This document shows, in pieces, positions 8,599 through 18,287 of a DNA stretch of 64,000 nucleotides. Below the pieces are notes generated by a model, which was not told the DNA's origin, made no database searches, and worked only from the letters and a program-made list of their open reading frames with translations. A program made the translations under genes and the position numbers. Source of the stretch: RGIG8244 sp045639325 (GTDB lineage Bacteria > Verrucomicrobiota > Lentisphaeria > Victivallales > UBA1829); contig JAZUCU010000038.1 of assembly GCA_045639325.1 (NCBI GenBank), forward strand, positions 62,001-126,000, in the 5' to 3' direction. The stretch's first letter is position 1. Each line of letters starts with the position of its first letter.

Positions 8599-9675
8599 AT
8601 GACGAATAGAAAATCAACGATCCGTGATGTTGCCAAGGCAGCGGGGGTGAGTATCGCCACAGTCAGTTATGTATTGAAAGGCACCGGACGTGTTTCTGAA
8701 TCAACGATTAAACGGGTATGGAACGTCGTCAATGAGTTGAATTACACGCCGAATCCTTATGCTCAGAAATTGTTTGCCCGGGAAAGTGTGGAACGGGTGA
8801 ATACCGGTTTGATCATGAATGTCTGCTATTGGCCCAGTTCCTCTCCTATTGAGATTTCCACTCAGAAAGATATTTTGTTTCATTTTGATTCCGCATGTAA
8901 AAAGAATGGTTATACCGGTATGAATTACTCGTATCGTGACCGGAAAGGGTTTTTCTGCAAGCCTGTGGTGAACGGTCTGGTGGATGGCGTGCTGCTTTGT
9001 ACTGTTCATTGCGATATTATCGAGAGATTGAGTCAACGTGTTCCGGCAGTTGTGTTCTGTGCGGATGCAGAGCCGGATCAAGTCAGGATTCCTGTGATTT
9101 CCTTGGCATTGGAAGAAGGATATTCAAATATTTTCCGCCAGTTGAAACAATATGGCATTGTCGGGAATACAGCTTTGCTGGAAGGATATGGATATGAGCC
9201 TGTTCACGATGATTCCCCGCAAAATCTTGTATGTCATCACCGACGTTATTGGCAGAATGCGGCTGAAAAATGCGGTATGAATGTTCATCCGGATCACTTT
9301 CTGCGTGTGCGGACTTCTGCGGATACCGGGGTGCAGGACAGCTTGGCAATTGCAGAAAAAATCAAGACGATGGTGTTTGAACAAGGTGTCCGCGTTCTGT
9401 TTATCAGAACGTTTGATTACTATATTCTCGCCAGAGTATTGCAGGAGCAGGGAATCCGTATTCCCAAAGATCTTGTGATTGTCAGTGCTGATGGAAATTA
9501 TGTGATAAACGCGCCGCAAAGCATCATCGTGAAACAGTATATTGATCTTCCTGCCGTATTTCAGAAATCCGTGGAAGTCTTGGAGCGTCTGATCAGAGGT
9601 GAAACGGTGGAAAAACAATATTTTATTCCATTTAAGGAGGAATTGTATATTCCGGGAGAAATAACCGGACAGTAG
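8599..9675 (+). CDS. LacI family transcriptional regulator
   Basis: This 358-residue protein has the LacI helix-turn-helix at residues 5-30 (STIRDVAKAAGVSIATVSYVL split across the two helices) and the hinge-helix region NYTPNPYAQKL near residues 50-60. It continues into a periplasmic-binding-protein-like sensor domain with VVSAD-type strands (LVIVSADGNYV near 295). Family members bind short palindromes and respond to a sugar or sugar phosphate. It heads the gene run pseudopilin, DUF4838 protein, pseudopilin and large secreted protein up to 18140, which it probably controls. The start is preceded by AAGG nine bases upstream. The effector is unknown. Confidence 0.92.
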   Translation: MTNRKSTIRDVAKAAGVSIATVSYVLKGTGRVSESTIKRVWNVVNELNYTPNPYAQKLFARESVERVNTGLIMNVCYWPSSSPIEISTQKDILFHFDSACKKNGYTGMNYSYRDRKGFFCKPVVNGLVDGVLLCTVHCDIIERLSQRVPAVVFCADAEPDQVRIPVISLALEEGYSNIFRQLKQYGIVGNTALLEGYGYEPVHDDSPQNLVCHHRRYWQNAAEKCGMNVHPDHFLRVRTSADTGVQDSLAIAEKIKTMVFEQGVRVLFIRTFDYYILARVLQEQGIRIPKDLVIVSADGNYVINAPQSIIVKQYIDLPAVFQKSVEVLERLIRGETVEKQYFIPFKEELYIPGEITGQ

Positions 9676-9679
9676 TCTG

Positions 9680-9713
9680 TTATGAATAAGGTGGTTTAAT
9701 ATTCGTGTATAAT
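9680..9713 (+). promoter_or_regulatory. Promoter candidate of pseudopilin gene
   Basis: TATAAT at 9708-9713 lies inside GTGTATAATATAA, with TTATGAAT about 20 bases upstream. The same 13-mer and the same upstream TTATGAAT occur before the second pseudopilin gene (TATAAT at 14105-14110), which suggests a shared promoter type. Confidence 0.4.
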
Positions 9714-9739
9714 ATAACCGAAAAATCAAGGAGATGATC

Positions 9740-10507
9740 ATGAAACAGGAACAGTTGTTGCAACCAGTAACCGGAAAAAGCAAACAGCAGAAGCACAGAT
9801 TTTTTGAACCTGCCTGCAGGCAGGTGAAGCAGCATGGCTTCACCCTGATTGAATTACTTGTTGTGATCGCCATTATTGCCATTCTTGCTGCAATGCTGTT
9901 TCCGGGGTTGAATTCTGCCAGAGAACAGGGCCGTTCCATTTTCTGCACCGGCAATTTGAAAACCATTGCCCAGGCATCTGTAATTTATCATGCCGATTAT
10001 AAATTTTATATGGATTTATACACGCATGGCAACAGCTTTTCCAGCGGTCCGGTTTGGGAAACAACGATTTTTCTGGCTGCAAAAATAATCTCCGCGCCAA
10101 ATGACCGCCTGCCGACCCGTATTTCATCCTCTGGAAGAGGTAATCTGGCTTGTCCCACTTTGAGTATGCCCTTATACAGCGAAATGGCTGTTGGGAATGT
10201 GACAGAAGGATATTCTTATCAGTATAACAACACGTTTGCATCCAATTATGGAAAGAGTATTGATAAGATGAAAATGCCATCCATTGCCATCATGTTCGGT
10301 GAAGGTGATGTTGGATATCCTGCTCTTTATTCTCGAATTTCAGATAATCCCGCGTTATTGAAAAACCGTCACTTCCGCAACCGTCATGGTAAACATGCCA
10401 ATATTTCATTTGCCGATGGACACCAGGGCAAAGTTGACACCTGGAAATTACATTATACCGACAGTGTTAATGCGAAAAAACAGTTGCATCCATATGGCTA
10501 TCAATAA
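9740..10507 (+). CDS. Type IV pilin-like (pseudopilin) H-X9-DG protein 1
   Basis: This 255-residue protein has a class III (prepilin) leader. A basic N-terminus of about 35 residues ends in the canonical HGFTLIELLVVIAIIAIL, with cleavage expected after the Gly. The hydrophobic helix is followed by a globular domain ending in the H-x9-DG motif (HGKHANISFADG near residues 217-228) that defines the prepilin-type processing-associated family, abundant in Planctomycetes, Verrucomicrobia and Lentisphaerae. I start at 9740 rather than the in-frame ATG at 9734, because AAGGAG ends directly before 9734 and is six bases from 9740. It lies between lacI and a DUF4838 secreted protein. Its role, possibly in type II-like export or surface assembly, is inferred. 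Confidence 0.85.
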   Translation: MKQEQLLQPVTGKSKQQKHRFFEPACRQVKQHGFTLIELLVVIAIIAILAAMLFPGLNSAREQGRSIFCTGNLKTIAQASVIYHADYKFYMDLYTHGNSFSSGPVWETTIFLAAKIISAPNDRLPTRISSSGRGNLACPTLSMPLYSEMAVGNVTEGYSYQYNNTFASNYGKSIDKMKMPSIAIMFGEGDVGYPALYSRISDNPALLKNRHFRNRHGKHANISFADGHQGKVDTWKLHYTDSVNAKKQLHPYGYQ

Positions 10508-10550
10508 AAAATGAAATTGTGAAAGGTTTATCAGAAATCATTGCAGCGCC

Positions 10551-10770
10551 GAGGCAATTTCAAAAATTTTCAAAAATGCCTGAAAACTCTTGTTGGGATC
10601 TGAAAATGGGGCGTTTTGGGCTTGTCCGCCGTAGCCTTGGCGAAGGTGGATGGTTATTTTTCACGCCTTGTCACGGCATAGCCGTAAGGCGACGCCGGAT
10701 CAAACTACCATTTCCACCTCTTCAACAATTTTTTTTCAGTCAAAATTTGCCAGACTTTTGAAATTACCTC
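10551..10770. repeat. MITE-like palindromic repeat element
   Basis: GAGGCAATTTCAAAA at 10551-10565 matches, inverted, TTTTGAAATTACCTC at 10756-10770 (14 of 15). Weaker inverted similarity continues inward for about 45 bases. Inside, GGTGGATGGT (~10645) pairs with ACCATTTCCACC (~10708-10719), and a perfect hairpin CGCCTT-GTC-ACGGC-ATA-GCCGT-AAGGCG sits at 10664-10691. No coding frame of note is present. The arrangement fits a non-autonomous miniature element or a REP/BIME-like unit. I saw no target-site duplication and no second copy in the window. Confidence 0.55.
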
Positions 10771-10925
10771 GTTCAAAAAACAAAAAAAACTGATTAACTT
10801 CCGTCAGAGACGGGAATGGAGGTGTACGCTCAATAACTTGATTTTTCAGGCTTTTTTCGCAAAAAAGTCAAAAGTGATGTCGTAAAATGGTTCTACGGCA
10901 CGATCAAATGTAAAATTAACAAAAA

Positions 10926-10948
10926 TGCCAATACTTTTGAAATTGGCA
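10926..10948. promoter_or_regulatory. Inverted repeat upstream of DUF4838 gene
   Basis: TGCCAAT-N9-ATTGGCA is a perfect 7-bp inverted repeat 33 bases before the DUF4838 start. It could be an operator or a 5'-UTR hairpin. The rest of the gap 10771-10925 is AT-rich with no gene. Confidence 0.3.
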
Positions 10949-10980
10949 CTGCATAATAACTTATAACAAAAGGTGAAATC

Positions 10981-13917
10981 ATGAAAAAACATCTTTTTCT
11001 CACTCTGGGATTGATTTGCTTTGCCGGACTGTTTGCCGCTGATAATATGCCGGAATTGTATTTCAATCCGCCTCCCAGATATGAAAAACTGGATCAGAAA
11101 AACATTATCACGCTCAAAGCCGGAAACTTTGAGATCGTCGTTCCCGATGATGCCGGAAAGCCTGTTCAATTTGCCGGAAAGGAATTAAAACAGTTTCTCG
11201 GGCAGATTTTCGCCGCTGAAATTCCTGTCCGCAAGACCCGGTCCGCCAATGTTGAACATGCCATTATCCTCGGTGACAGCGCCCTGAGCCGTAAAGCCGG
11301 GATGAAAGTCGATGATCTCGGCAGAGATGCATTCCGCATGAAGACCATCGGCAAAGATATTTACATTGCCGGACTCGATGACAAGGCAAGCAACACGGAA
11401 AAATTATTGAATGACCGCAGCTGGAAAACGGAGCCTTATCTTCATCAGCGTGCCACCTTGTTCGGCGTGTATGATTTTCTGGAACGTTTTGCCGGTGTCC
11501 GGTTCTACTTCCTTGGGCCCATCGGGACAATTGTTCCGAAAGCTGCATCTCTGAAAATTCCCAGCTTGAATATTTTTGAACGTCCGGACTGTATCGTGCG
11601 TTCTTATCAGAATCGCCGCTGGAGTAAAGAATTCTGGTATATGGACAGTGATCCGCTGCGTGATACCAATCTCCATGGATACCGTGTGCGTCTCCAGACG
11701 CGCAGCATGCCCAACTGTCACGGCCTTGCCTATATGGGGTACGTTGCCCGTTTCGGTCAGAGCAATCCGGAATTTTTTGCATTGAAGAAAGATGGAACCC
11801 GCAGCAATACGTGGAAAGATGATTATCCCGGTCAATTATGTTTGACCAATTCCGCATTCCGTGATGAAGTATTCAAAGATGTTGTTTCCGGTTTGAAAGG
11901 GGAACCGCCGACGAAACGCGGTGTTGTATTCGCGTATAAAGGAAATCAGAAAGGCATTTCCATGTGGTCTCCCTGTGCCTTGCATTATCCGGGATTCTTC
12001 AACGTGCATCTGCAGGATGGTATGCAGGCATGTCTCTGCGGGCCGTGTCAGAAATATTATCGTCCGGACGGTCGCAAAACTGATTCCGGCGAATTGATCT
12101 GGGAATTTACTGCTGACATGGCGAACCGGGTAAAGAAAGCCGGTATCAATGCTTATATTACCCAGATGGCATATCATTTCTATCGCGAAGTGCCGAAAAT
12201 CGACCTCCCGGATAACGTGCTGGTTCAGGTGGCGATCGGCGGTCCGTGGGCTGTCAAATCGGCAAACATGGATAAAGCGGACCGCAAACTGCTTGCCGAC
12301 TGGCACAAGAAGATCGGCAAAAAAGTGTGGCTCTGGAATTATCCGATCAACGGCCCCCAGTATACCAATTACAATTCTCCGGGCGTGCCTCATTATTCCC
12401 CGCTGGCATTCGGGCGTTACTATCAGGATCGCCGCGATGATATTTGCGGTGCATTCATGCAGAACAGTGCTCAGAACGATTATATTCACGAAGCCATGAA
12501 CATCTATGTCGGGCTGAAAGTCATGTGGAATACCTCCCTTGATTACAAAGCTCTGATGGCAGAATATTACACCAAAATGTTCCAGTCTGCCGCACCGGAA
12601 ATGAAGAAATTCTTTGAAGAACTGGAAGTGCTCTGGACAACGAAGATGCGCGGTCAATTTATCGAAACCGACCTCGGCCCCGTGTCTCTCAAGCCTACGG
12701 AATACGAAACCTGGAAACAGATTTATACGCCGGAAAAACTTGCCGCCTGGTCAAAACTGTTTGATAACGCAGAAAAGAAGGTGGCGAAAGATAAAGATGC
12801 TCTTGCCCGTGTCCGGTTCATGAGAGAACATTTCCTTGTCACCATGCAGAAATATTCCAGCGAATTTCTTGCCAAGGAAAAACGTTCCAATCAGTTGATT
12901 GCATACGCTGCACCCGCAGGACAGGAAGATGTTCAGTATCTTTCCCGCATGAAAGGCGGCAAGACGGAAATCAAAGCCACGGTGAAAGTGCAGAATGCCG
13001 GTGATGCATTGGTCTTCCAGTTCCGATCCGATGACCCGAAACATGCTCAGTTGAATTTTAAATCGAAAAAAGGCGATATGGAGGATTATTTTGCCCATAC
13101 AACCTTTGAAATTTACCTGAATCCCACCAAGGACAGAAAGACCGTCTACCAGGTCGCCGTTTCTCCTGCCGGAACCTTGTTTACTACGCAGCATCCCACC
13201 AATCCCAAAAAGTGGGGCGCCGGTGTCGTGAAAGCGGAAACCTTTGTCGGGAAAGATCATTGGACTGCAACGGTACGTATTCCGCTTTCCACATTGCCCG
13301 GTCTGGATAAGAAAGGCTTCCCCATCAACTTCAGTTATAACCGAGTCCTCAAAAGCGCAAGAAACGAACTTTATTCCTGGAGTCCGTGGCTGCAGATCCG
13401 GTTCCTGGAAGTGGATCATTACGGACAGCTTTCTCTGGAAAAGCCTGTATTCGATAATCTCGTGAAAGATCATGATCTGAAAGACTTGAAAAAAGTCGGC
13501 AGAATCGCCGGGAAATACTGGCGTCAGAGCGACCCGAAATTCAAAAACGATTTCATTGGTTTCTCCACGGAATATTTCATTACCGGCGGCCAGAGCTACA
13601 AAATTGTGGGTACAGATCCGAAATCCAACACTCTGATTATGCAGAGTTTGACCAAAGTCGTGAAACCGGATACAAAATACCGTTTCAGCTATTATGCAAA
13701 ATATGATCTTGAGAAAGAAGCTGTATTTTCCGGTACGGTATGGGCTGGTACAAACTTCTTTACTCCGCACCATGGTTCCAAAGGAAAACGGGATTGGACG
13801 CTGATCACCCGGGAATTCAAAACGAATAAGAAATTCGATACTTCCCATGTCGGTTTCAGTCTTAGAGGAAAGGGCGTGGTGTATATCGACCACGTGACAT
13901 TGCAGGAAATCAAGTAA
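10981..13917 (+). CDS. Secreted DUF4838 (glycoside hydrolase-like) protein with CBM9-like domain
   Basis: This 978-residue protein has a Sec signal peptide ending near AGLFA-A (residue ~20). Residues ~35-190 look like the alpha-glucuronidase-type N-terminal fold (VPDDAGKPVQFAGKELKQFL, then GVYDFLERFAGVRFYF). A DUF4838 TIM-barrel-like region follows to ~600, containing CLCGPCQKYY and WLWNYP. Residues ~650-820 resemble a CBM9/DOMON-type sugar-binding domain (TFEIYLNPTKD, WTATVRIPLSTL). The last ~130 residues look like a CBM4/9-type jelly roll ending in VVYIDHVTLQEI. DUF4838 proteins cluster with carbohydrate-degrading loci; activity is not established. It follows the LacI-pseudopilin pair. Confidence 0.82.
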   Translation: MKKHLFLTLGLICFAGLFAADNMPELYFNPPPRYEKLDQKNIITLKAGNFEIVVPDDAGKPVQFAGKELKQFLGQIFAAEIPVRKTRSANVEHAIILGDSALSRKAGMKVDDLGRDAFRMKTIGKDIYIAGLDDKASNTEKLLNDRSWKTEPYLHQRATLFGVYDFLERFAGVRFYFLGPIGTIVPKAASLKIPSLNIFERPDCIVRSYQNRRWSKEFWYMDSDPLRDTNLHGYRVRLQTRSMPNCHGLAYMGYVARFGQSNPEFFALKKDGTRSNTWKDDYPGQLCLTNSAFRDEVFKDVVSGLKGEPPTKRGVVFAYKGNQKGISMWSPCALHYPGFFNVHLQDGMQACLCGPCQKYYRPDGRKTDSGELIWEFTADMANRVKKAGINAYITQMAYHFYREVPKIDLPDNVLVQVAIGGPWAVKSANMDKADRKLLADWHKKIGKKVWLWNYPINGPQYTNYNSPGVPHYSPLAFGRYYQDRRDDICGAFMQNSAQNDYIHEAMNIYVGLKVMWNTSLDYKALMAEYYTKMFQSAAPEMKKFFEELEVLWTTKMRGQFIETDLGPVSLKPTEYETWKQIYTPEKLAAWSKLFDNAEKKVAKDKDALARVRFMREHFLVTMQKYSSEFLAKEKRSNQLIAYAAPAGQEDVQYLSRMKGGKTEIKATVKVQNAGDALVFQFRSDDPKHAQLNFKSKKGDMEDYFAHTTFEIYLNPTKDRKTVYQVAVSPAGTLFTTQHPTNPKKWGAGVVKAETFVGKDHWTATVRIPLSTLPGLDKKGFPINFSYNRVLKSARNELYSWSPWLQIRFLEVDHYGQLSLEKPVFDNLVKDHDLKDLKKVGRIAGKYWRQSDPKFKNDFIGFSTEYFITGGQSYKIVGTDPKSNTLIMQSLTKVVKPDTKYRFSYYAKYDLEKEAVFSGTVWAGTNFFTPHHGSKGKRDWTLITREFKTNKKFDTSHVGFSLRGKGVVYIDHVTLQEIK

Positions 13918-13945
13918 GAAAATTCCGCAATTAATTTGAAAATAC

Positions 13946-13986
13946 GCTGCAGAGCCGGTTTGAATATTGGCCTGCAGCTTTTTTTT
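13946..13986 (+). terminator. Rho-independent terminator
   Basis: GCTGCAG / CTGCAGC stem (7 bp, with inner GCC/GGC pairing) followed by eight T, 29 bases after the DUF4838 gene. Confidence 0.9.
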
Positions 13987-13992
13987 ACCTGA

Positions 13993-14022
13993 AATGTTAC
14001 GTTACAAGTGTAACATTTTTTT
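13993..14022. promoter_or_regulatory. Palindrome GTTAC/GTAAC upstream of pseudopilin 2
   Basis: AATGTTAC-N9-GTAACATT is a perfect 8-bp inverted repeat followed by five T. It may be a second terminator or an operator for the pseudopilin 2 promoter, which lies about 90 bases downstream (TATAAT 14105-14110). Confidence 0.4.
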
Positions 14023-14135
14023 CTATCAAAAAAGATGTCTGTTTTTCTTGCATTTTCCATAGCAGAGAATTACATTATGAATGAATTAGAAAAATACGTG
14101 AGTGTATAATATAAAAATCCACAGAAAGGACAGAT

Positions 14136-14828
14136 ATGAAGTTGCCGTTATTTTCTATTGCCGGAAGTAAAGGAAAGTTTACTTTGATCGAATTGTTGGT
14201 TGTTATCGCCATCATTGCCATTCTTGCGGCGATGCTGCTGCCGGCATTGGGGAATGTTAAAAAGACATCCCAGACCTCAACTTGTGTGAACAATTCCAAA
14301 CAGCAGTTTATGTACCAGCTGGCTTATCAGAGTGATTATCAGGATTGGATCCTGCCTGCTCATGGTGCGCGTGATACCTATGGCAATAAAAAATCCTGGG
14401 AATCTTTTATTTGGGGTATGTATATCAAAGGACCGTACAATAAAAAAATCTTTCAGTGTCCCGCTGAAACAACTGACGGTTTCACTTATTCCCACTACAT
14501 GGCAAATACCAGATTGTGCGGTATGATTGATGATAAAACCTGGCCGCCGCATAAAGTCGGAAATGTGAAACAGCCGTCATTGGCATACATTACCGGTGAT
14601 AACGGCTATAAGACAGTGTATGCAACATCCGGTTCCTCTGCATTGGGCTTCCGTCATGGACCGCAGACTTTTATTCATTACAAGTGGCCGGATCCGCCGC
14701 CGACTCCCCGGAACAATGCGGCAAATATTCTGTTTTTTGATGGGCATGTGGAATCCATGAAGGGCAGCACTTATTCGCAAATTTGTGCATCCGGCGACAA
14801 TCTTTCGCCCCGTGGTTTTGTGAAATAA
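14136..14828 (+). CDS. Type IV pilin-like (pseudopilin) protein 2
   Basis: This 230-residue protein has a short leader MKLPLFSIAGSKGK, then FTLIELLVVIAIIAILAAML. The residue before the Phe is Lys, not the Gly normally required by prepilin peptidase. The C-terminal processing motif is present in altered form (RNNAANILFFDGHV near 190-203, with the expected His replaced by Arg). A shared promoter-like GTGTATAATATAA is found 30 bases upstream and AGAAAGGA before the ATG. It is 15 bases before the large secreted protein gene, so the two are co-transcribed. Confidence 0.83.
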   Translation: MKLPLFSIAGSKGKFTLIELLVVIAIIAILAAMLLPALGNVKKTSQTSTCVNNSKQQFMYQLAYQSDYQDWILPAHGARDTYGNKKSWESFIWGMYIKGPYNKKIFQCPAETTDGFTYSHYMANTRLCGMIDDKTWPPHKVGNVKQPSLAYITGDNGYKTVYATSGSSALGFRHGPQTFIHYKWPDPPPTPRNNAANILFFDGHVESMKGSTYSQICASGDNLSPRGFVK

Positions 14829-14843
14829 CAGGAGTATGGTATC

Positions 14844-17800
14844 ATGAAAGTCAAAAATAAAATCCTGATCGGTCTTTTCTGTCTGACAGCATGTTTGCTT
14901 GGCGCACAGGAAAACATGTTGAAAAACGGTGATTTCGCAACGTTGCAGCCGGATGGAAAACGTCCTGCTCATTGGAGCGGAAAACTCAATGATGCTTCCG
15001 GAGTCCGGAAAGGCATTACTCCTGCCAAAGGCAATGCCATGTGTTTTTCCAATACCGGCAATATGTTGACACAGACGGTAAAAGTTCAGCCGGGCAAAGT
15101 CTATCAGATCAGTTACCTGTTGAAAAGCGATTTCAGCAAATGGCTCAGTGCGGCATCCGTGCAGATCCTGTGGCATGATGCCAAAGGCAAACCGCTCTTT
15201 GTGGATTATAAAGGCAAAAAAGTCTGGAACATGAAGATCAAAAATCTGCAGGGCAGTCGGGATTGGCAGCAGGTCATTGTGCCGGATTGTGTTGCGCCTG
15301 CCGATGCACACCGTGCGCAGATCCGTATGGGAATCGTCTTTGATAAAAACGGATCCTGTTACTTTGCCGATATGCGTATGACGGAAGTCAAACAGGGAGC
15401 GGCATTTGCCAACCGTATGACATCCATCCCGTTTGTTGCGGGTGCGGTATCCTTTGACGATATTTTCAACCGGAAATATTGGGATAATGCCGCGGTGATC
15501 AATGATTTTATTCTGCCTTCGACCGGTGCCCGTGCAAAATTCCGTACTTCAGCCGAAGTGTTTTATACCAAAGATGCCCTTTATTACAACATCGTGTGTT
15601 CTCTGCCCAACGCTGCGGGACATAAAGTCGATGACAAACGTTCTTACGATATGCAGGAATCCTGCGAAGTCTTTCTGCGACCGGATGGCTATAAACATCA
15701 ATTCCAGTTTTTCATTCCCCCGGATGGCAAAGTGCGCTGTCTGACCGAGACCTGGGGCGATGGCTCCTGGCCGCTGAAGACGCATCCGTTGAAAGACCAC
15801 GGCGTTACATCCAAAGTGGAAAAACTGAACGATGCCTGGCGTGTTGCCTTGCGTATCCCGTTCAAAGATCTGGCAGTGAAAGGTACTCCCGCTGCCGGAA
15901 CCCGGTGGCGTATGAATGTCTGCCGCGCACATTACGGTGAAAAGAACATGCGTGAACTCAGTGCATGGAGCGCATTGACGGAACCGCATTTCCAATTCCC
16001 CGGAGATTTCGGAACCATGATTTTCGGTAATGCGAATATCCCGGTGGTCAAATCCATGCAGGCAGATGCCAATGGTGCGCAGCTCCGGATCATGAATCCT
16101 GCCCGCAAAGAGATGAAATTGACTGCATCTTTTGTGAAACATACAGCTGGCGGCGCATGGGTTACCCACGATACACAATTCACAGTCCCTGCAGGCAAAA
16201 CCCGTGATTTCTCCTGGCTGGTTCCGACAAAGGATGCTGCCATGCGTTATCTGGAATTGCGTGACGGAGATCAGTTGATTGCCAAACATTGCAATATGCC
16301 TTCTGATAAATATTACGCCATGGGCATTTTCGACCCGGAAGGCGTCAGAGGCAAAACGCTCAATCTCGCGGTCGATCATCCGTTCTTCCTCGGTTTGAAT
16401 ATGATCCATAATGCGGAAGGAACCACCTCACACCGTTTGACAAACCGTGAGAAAAAGCCGTTTGATATGATTCTGGAAGTTCCGGAAGAAGTCAAATTCT
16501 CCGGTATGATCTTCGATGCCGGGGAATGGCGTCAGTCCAATTTGGTCAAGCCCTCTGTCACTTCTTTCAAACAGGAAGGCAGAAAGATGCTCCGTTACAA
16601 ATTTGAACTTCCGCTGGTCATCAACTGGAAGAGTCCTGTGTTTATGTTCTTCTATGAGTGTAAAATGCCGGAAAATAAAGAATTCACCGGAGCCTATTAT
16701 CTGGTCGAAAACGGTACCGCATTGCCCCGTCATGAGTTGAATTTCAAGACGGTCAAGATGGGAAAAGTCAGCCGGATGCCGAAACTGTTCTGTCACGACA
16801 TGTTCTACATGGATGCCAAGATCATCAAACATGTGTTCCCGAAAGATACGTTGAAACATTACACCCAGCTGGGCTTCAACCGGATTTCTGTCAACGTGGA
16901 AAAAGGCAAAAATGATGGTTATTTCAGCGGCAATAATCCCCAGAAGAGAGAAGATTATTACGACCTGCTTTTCCGGGAAATGGATCAGACCGGAATCCGC
17001 CTGTATTATACCTCCAATTCCAGTTCTGCAACACCGCAGGCATGGAGCTGGACTCATCGGGATCCGGAAGCGCGGGCTATCGGAGCGGATGGCAAAGATG
17101 CACCGTATAACCAGTACGGTTATCCCTCCCTGTGTCCCAACTACCGCGGTAAATATTTCCAGGCACACGTGGATAAACTTTGCAATTCCTATCTCTTCCG
17201 GAAATACAAATGCAACTGGTTGACTCTTGACCTGGAATTGTGGCCGCCGAATGTCTGGAGCAAAGTCTGTTTCTGTGACCGCCGTTGTTTGCAGACATTC
17301 AAGAAATATGCGGAAAGCCGCAAATCCGCCTATGCCACTGCCGATGCCCGGAAATTGTTCCGGAGCAAAGATAAAGAATTCCTGAAATTCTGGGATGAAT
17401 ACAAGAGTTATACCCACAATCAATTCATTCTGGATTTGACCAATCCGGTAAAGAAACAGGCGGCTGCTTATAAGTCCACTTCTCCCCGTACGGAATTCCA
17501 GATCGGCGAATGGTGCAAACCCAAAAAGCATTTGCTCAATACCATTAATTTCTTTGAAATGGGCCTGTATTATACTCCCGATGTGGTTTATACTCATTAT
17601 GAAAGAGTGGTGAATCAGTTTGGTGACAAACAGAAGAATTTCTATCCGACCTACACATTCGGGCAGACATCCGGCTGCCCTGACTTCCACATGCAGGCGG
17701 ATCAGATTCCCGAATTGATTTATGAAGCAGCTATTTACGGTGCTCAGGGTATCTGCTGGTATTACTATTCCTATGTGGAACCGCTCCGCATGAAATACGT

Positions 17801-18140
17801 GATTGCCGGTCTGAATACCATTCTGCCCTTTGAAGACCTGGTCGTAAAAGGTGATCTGGTGAAAGATGTCACGATTTCCAATTCCGCCATGCAGCTGACT
17901 GCCCGCAAAAAAGGCAACGAAGGTTTGATTGCGGTCCGCGCGTACAAAGCAAATTCCGCCCAGAAAGGCAGAATTGAATTCAAGGACCTGAAAGGGAAAC
18001 TTGATGTGTATGACTGTATCAGCCGGAAAAAAGTGGCAACCCTTGACGGAAAGAACAATTCTTTCGAGTATCAGGTGGGAGCGAACCGCTGCCGATTGCT
18101 TTATTTCGGCACGTCGGCACAGTGGAATAAGAGAAAATGA
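14844..18140 (+). CDS. Large secreted CBM4/9 - CBM9-like - TIM-barrel protein, putative glycoside hydrolase
   Basis: This 1098-residue protein has a signal peptide (residues 1-22, ending LLGAQ). Residues ~25-190 look like a CBM4/9 jelly roll (NMLKNGDF, VQPGKVYQISYLLKSD). Residues ~195-395 look like a CBM9-type domain (ESCEVFLRPDGYKHQF, WRVALRIPFKDLAV). From ~640 a TIM-barrel-like region begins (LGFNRISVNVE) and includes WLTLDLELWPP near 795, where Asp and Glu could be catalytic. The C-terminus ends in a beta-sandwich-like segment. No assigned GH family is recognised and the substrate is unknown. It follows pseudopilin 2 in the LacI-headed locus and probably acts outside the inner membrane on a complex glycan. 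Confidence 0.75.
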   Translation: MKVKNKILIGLFCLTACLLGAQENMLKNGDFATLQPDGKRPAHWSGKLNDASGVRKGITPAKGNAMCFSNTGNMLTQTVKVQPGKVYQISYLLKSDFSKWLSAASVQILWHDAKGKPLFVDYKGKKVWNMKIKNLQGSRDWQQVIVPDCVAPADAHRAQIRMGIVFDKNGSCYFADMRMTEVKQGAAFANRMTSIPFVAGAVSFDDIFNRKYWDNAAVINDFILPSTGARAKFRTSAEVFYTKDALYYNIVCSLPNAAGHKVDDKRSYDMQESCEVFLRPDGYKHQFQFFIPPDGKVRCLTETWGDGSWPLKTHPLKDHGVTSKVEKLNDAWRVALRIPFKDLAVKGTPAAGTRWRMNVCRAHYGEKNMRELSAWSALTEPHFQFPGDFGTMIFGNANIPVVKSMQADANGAQLRIMNPARKEMKLTASFVKHTAGGAWVTHDTQFTVPAGKTRDFSWLVPTKDAAMRYLELRDGDQLIAKHCNMPSDKYYAMGIFDPEGVRGKTLNLAVDHPFFLGLNMIHNAEGTTSHRLTNREKKPFDMILEVPEEVKFSGMIFDAGEWRQSNLVKPSVTSFKQEGRKMLRYKFELPLVINWKSPVFMFFYECKMPENKEFTGAYYLVENGTALPRHELNFKTVKMGKVSRMPKLFCHDMFYMDAKIIKHVFPKDTLKHYTQLGFNRISVNVEKGKNDGYFSGNNPQKREDYYDLLFREMDQTGIRLYYTSNSSSATPQAWSWTHRDPEARAIGADGKDAPYNQYGYPSLCPNYRGKYFQAHVDKLCNSYLFRKYKCNWLTLDLELWPPNVWSKVCFCDRRCLQTFKKYAESRKSAYATADARKLFRSKDKEFLKFWDEYKSYTHNQFILDLTNPVKKQAAAYKSTSPRTEFQIGEWCKPKKHLLNTINFFEMGLYYTPDVVYTHYERVVNQFGDKQKNFYPTYTFGQTSGCPDFHMQADQIPELIYEAAIYGAQGICWYYYSYVEPLRMKYVIAGLNTILPFEDLVVKGDLVKDVTISNSAMQLTARKKGNEGLIAVRAYKANSAQKGRIEFKDLKGKLDVYDCISRKKVATLDGKNNSFEYQVGANRCRLLYFGTSAQWNKRK

Positions 18141-18216
18141 GTATTTTTTTCATGAACTTTCCGAAAAATATTCTTTTTTGATTTGAAAATTTCACTTTGA
18201 CGTATATTGTATAGGA

Positions 18217-18245
18217 ACCGGCAGAAGAATCGGTCTTTTGCCGGT
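18217..18245 (+). promoter_or_regulatory. 5'-UTR hairpin before RRM gene
   Basis: ACCGGCA / TGCCGGT, a perfect 7-bp stem with a 15-base loop, lies between a promoter-like TTGAAA-N16-TATTGT (18183-18210) and the RRM gene. It could be a weak terminator for the gene before it or a leader structure of the RNA-binding protein mRNA. Confidence 0.35.
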
Positions 18246-18287
18246 ATCATTTTAAACCAGTAGAAAGGATAGACGGGTATCTCTCTC

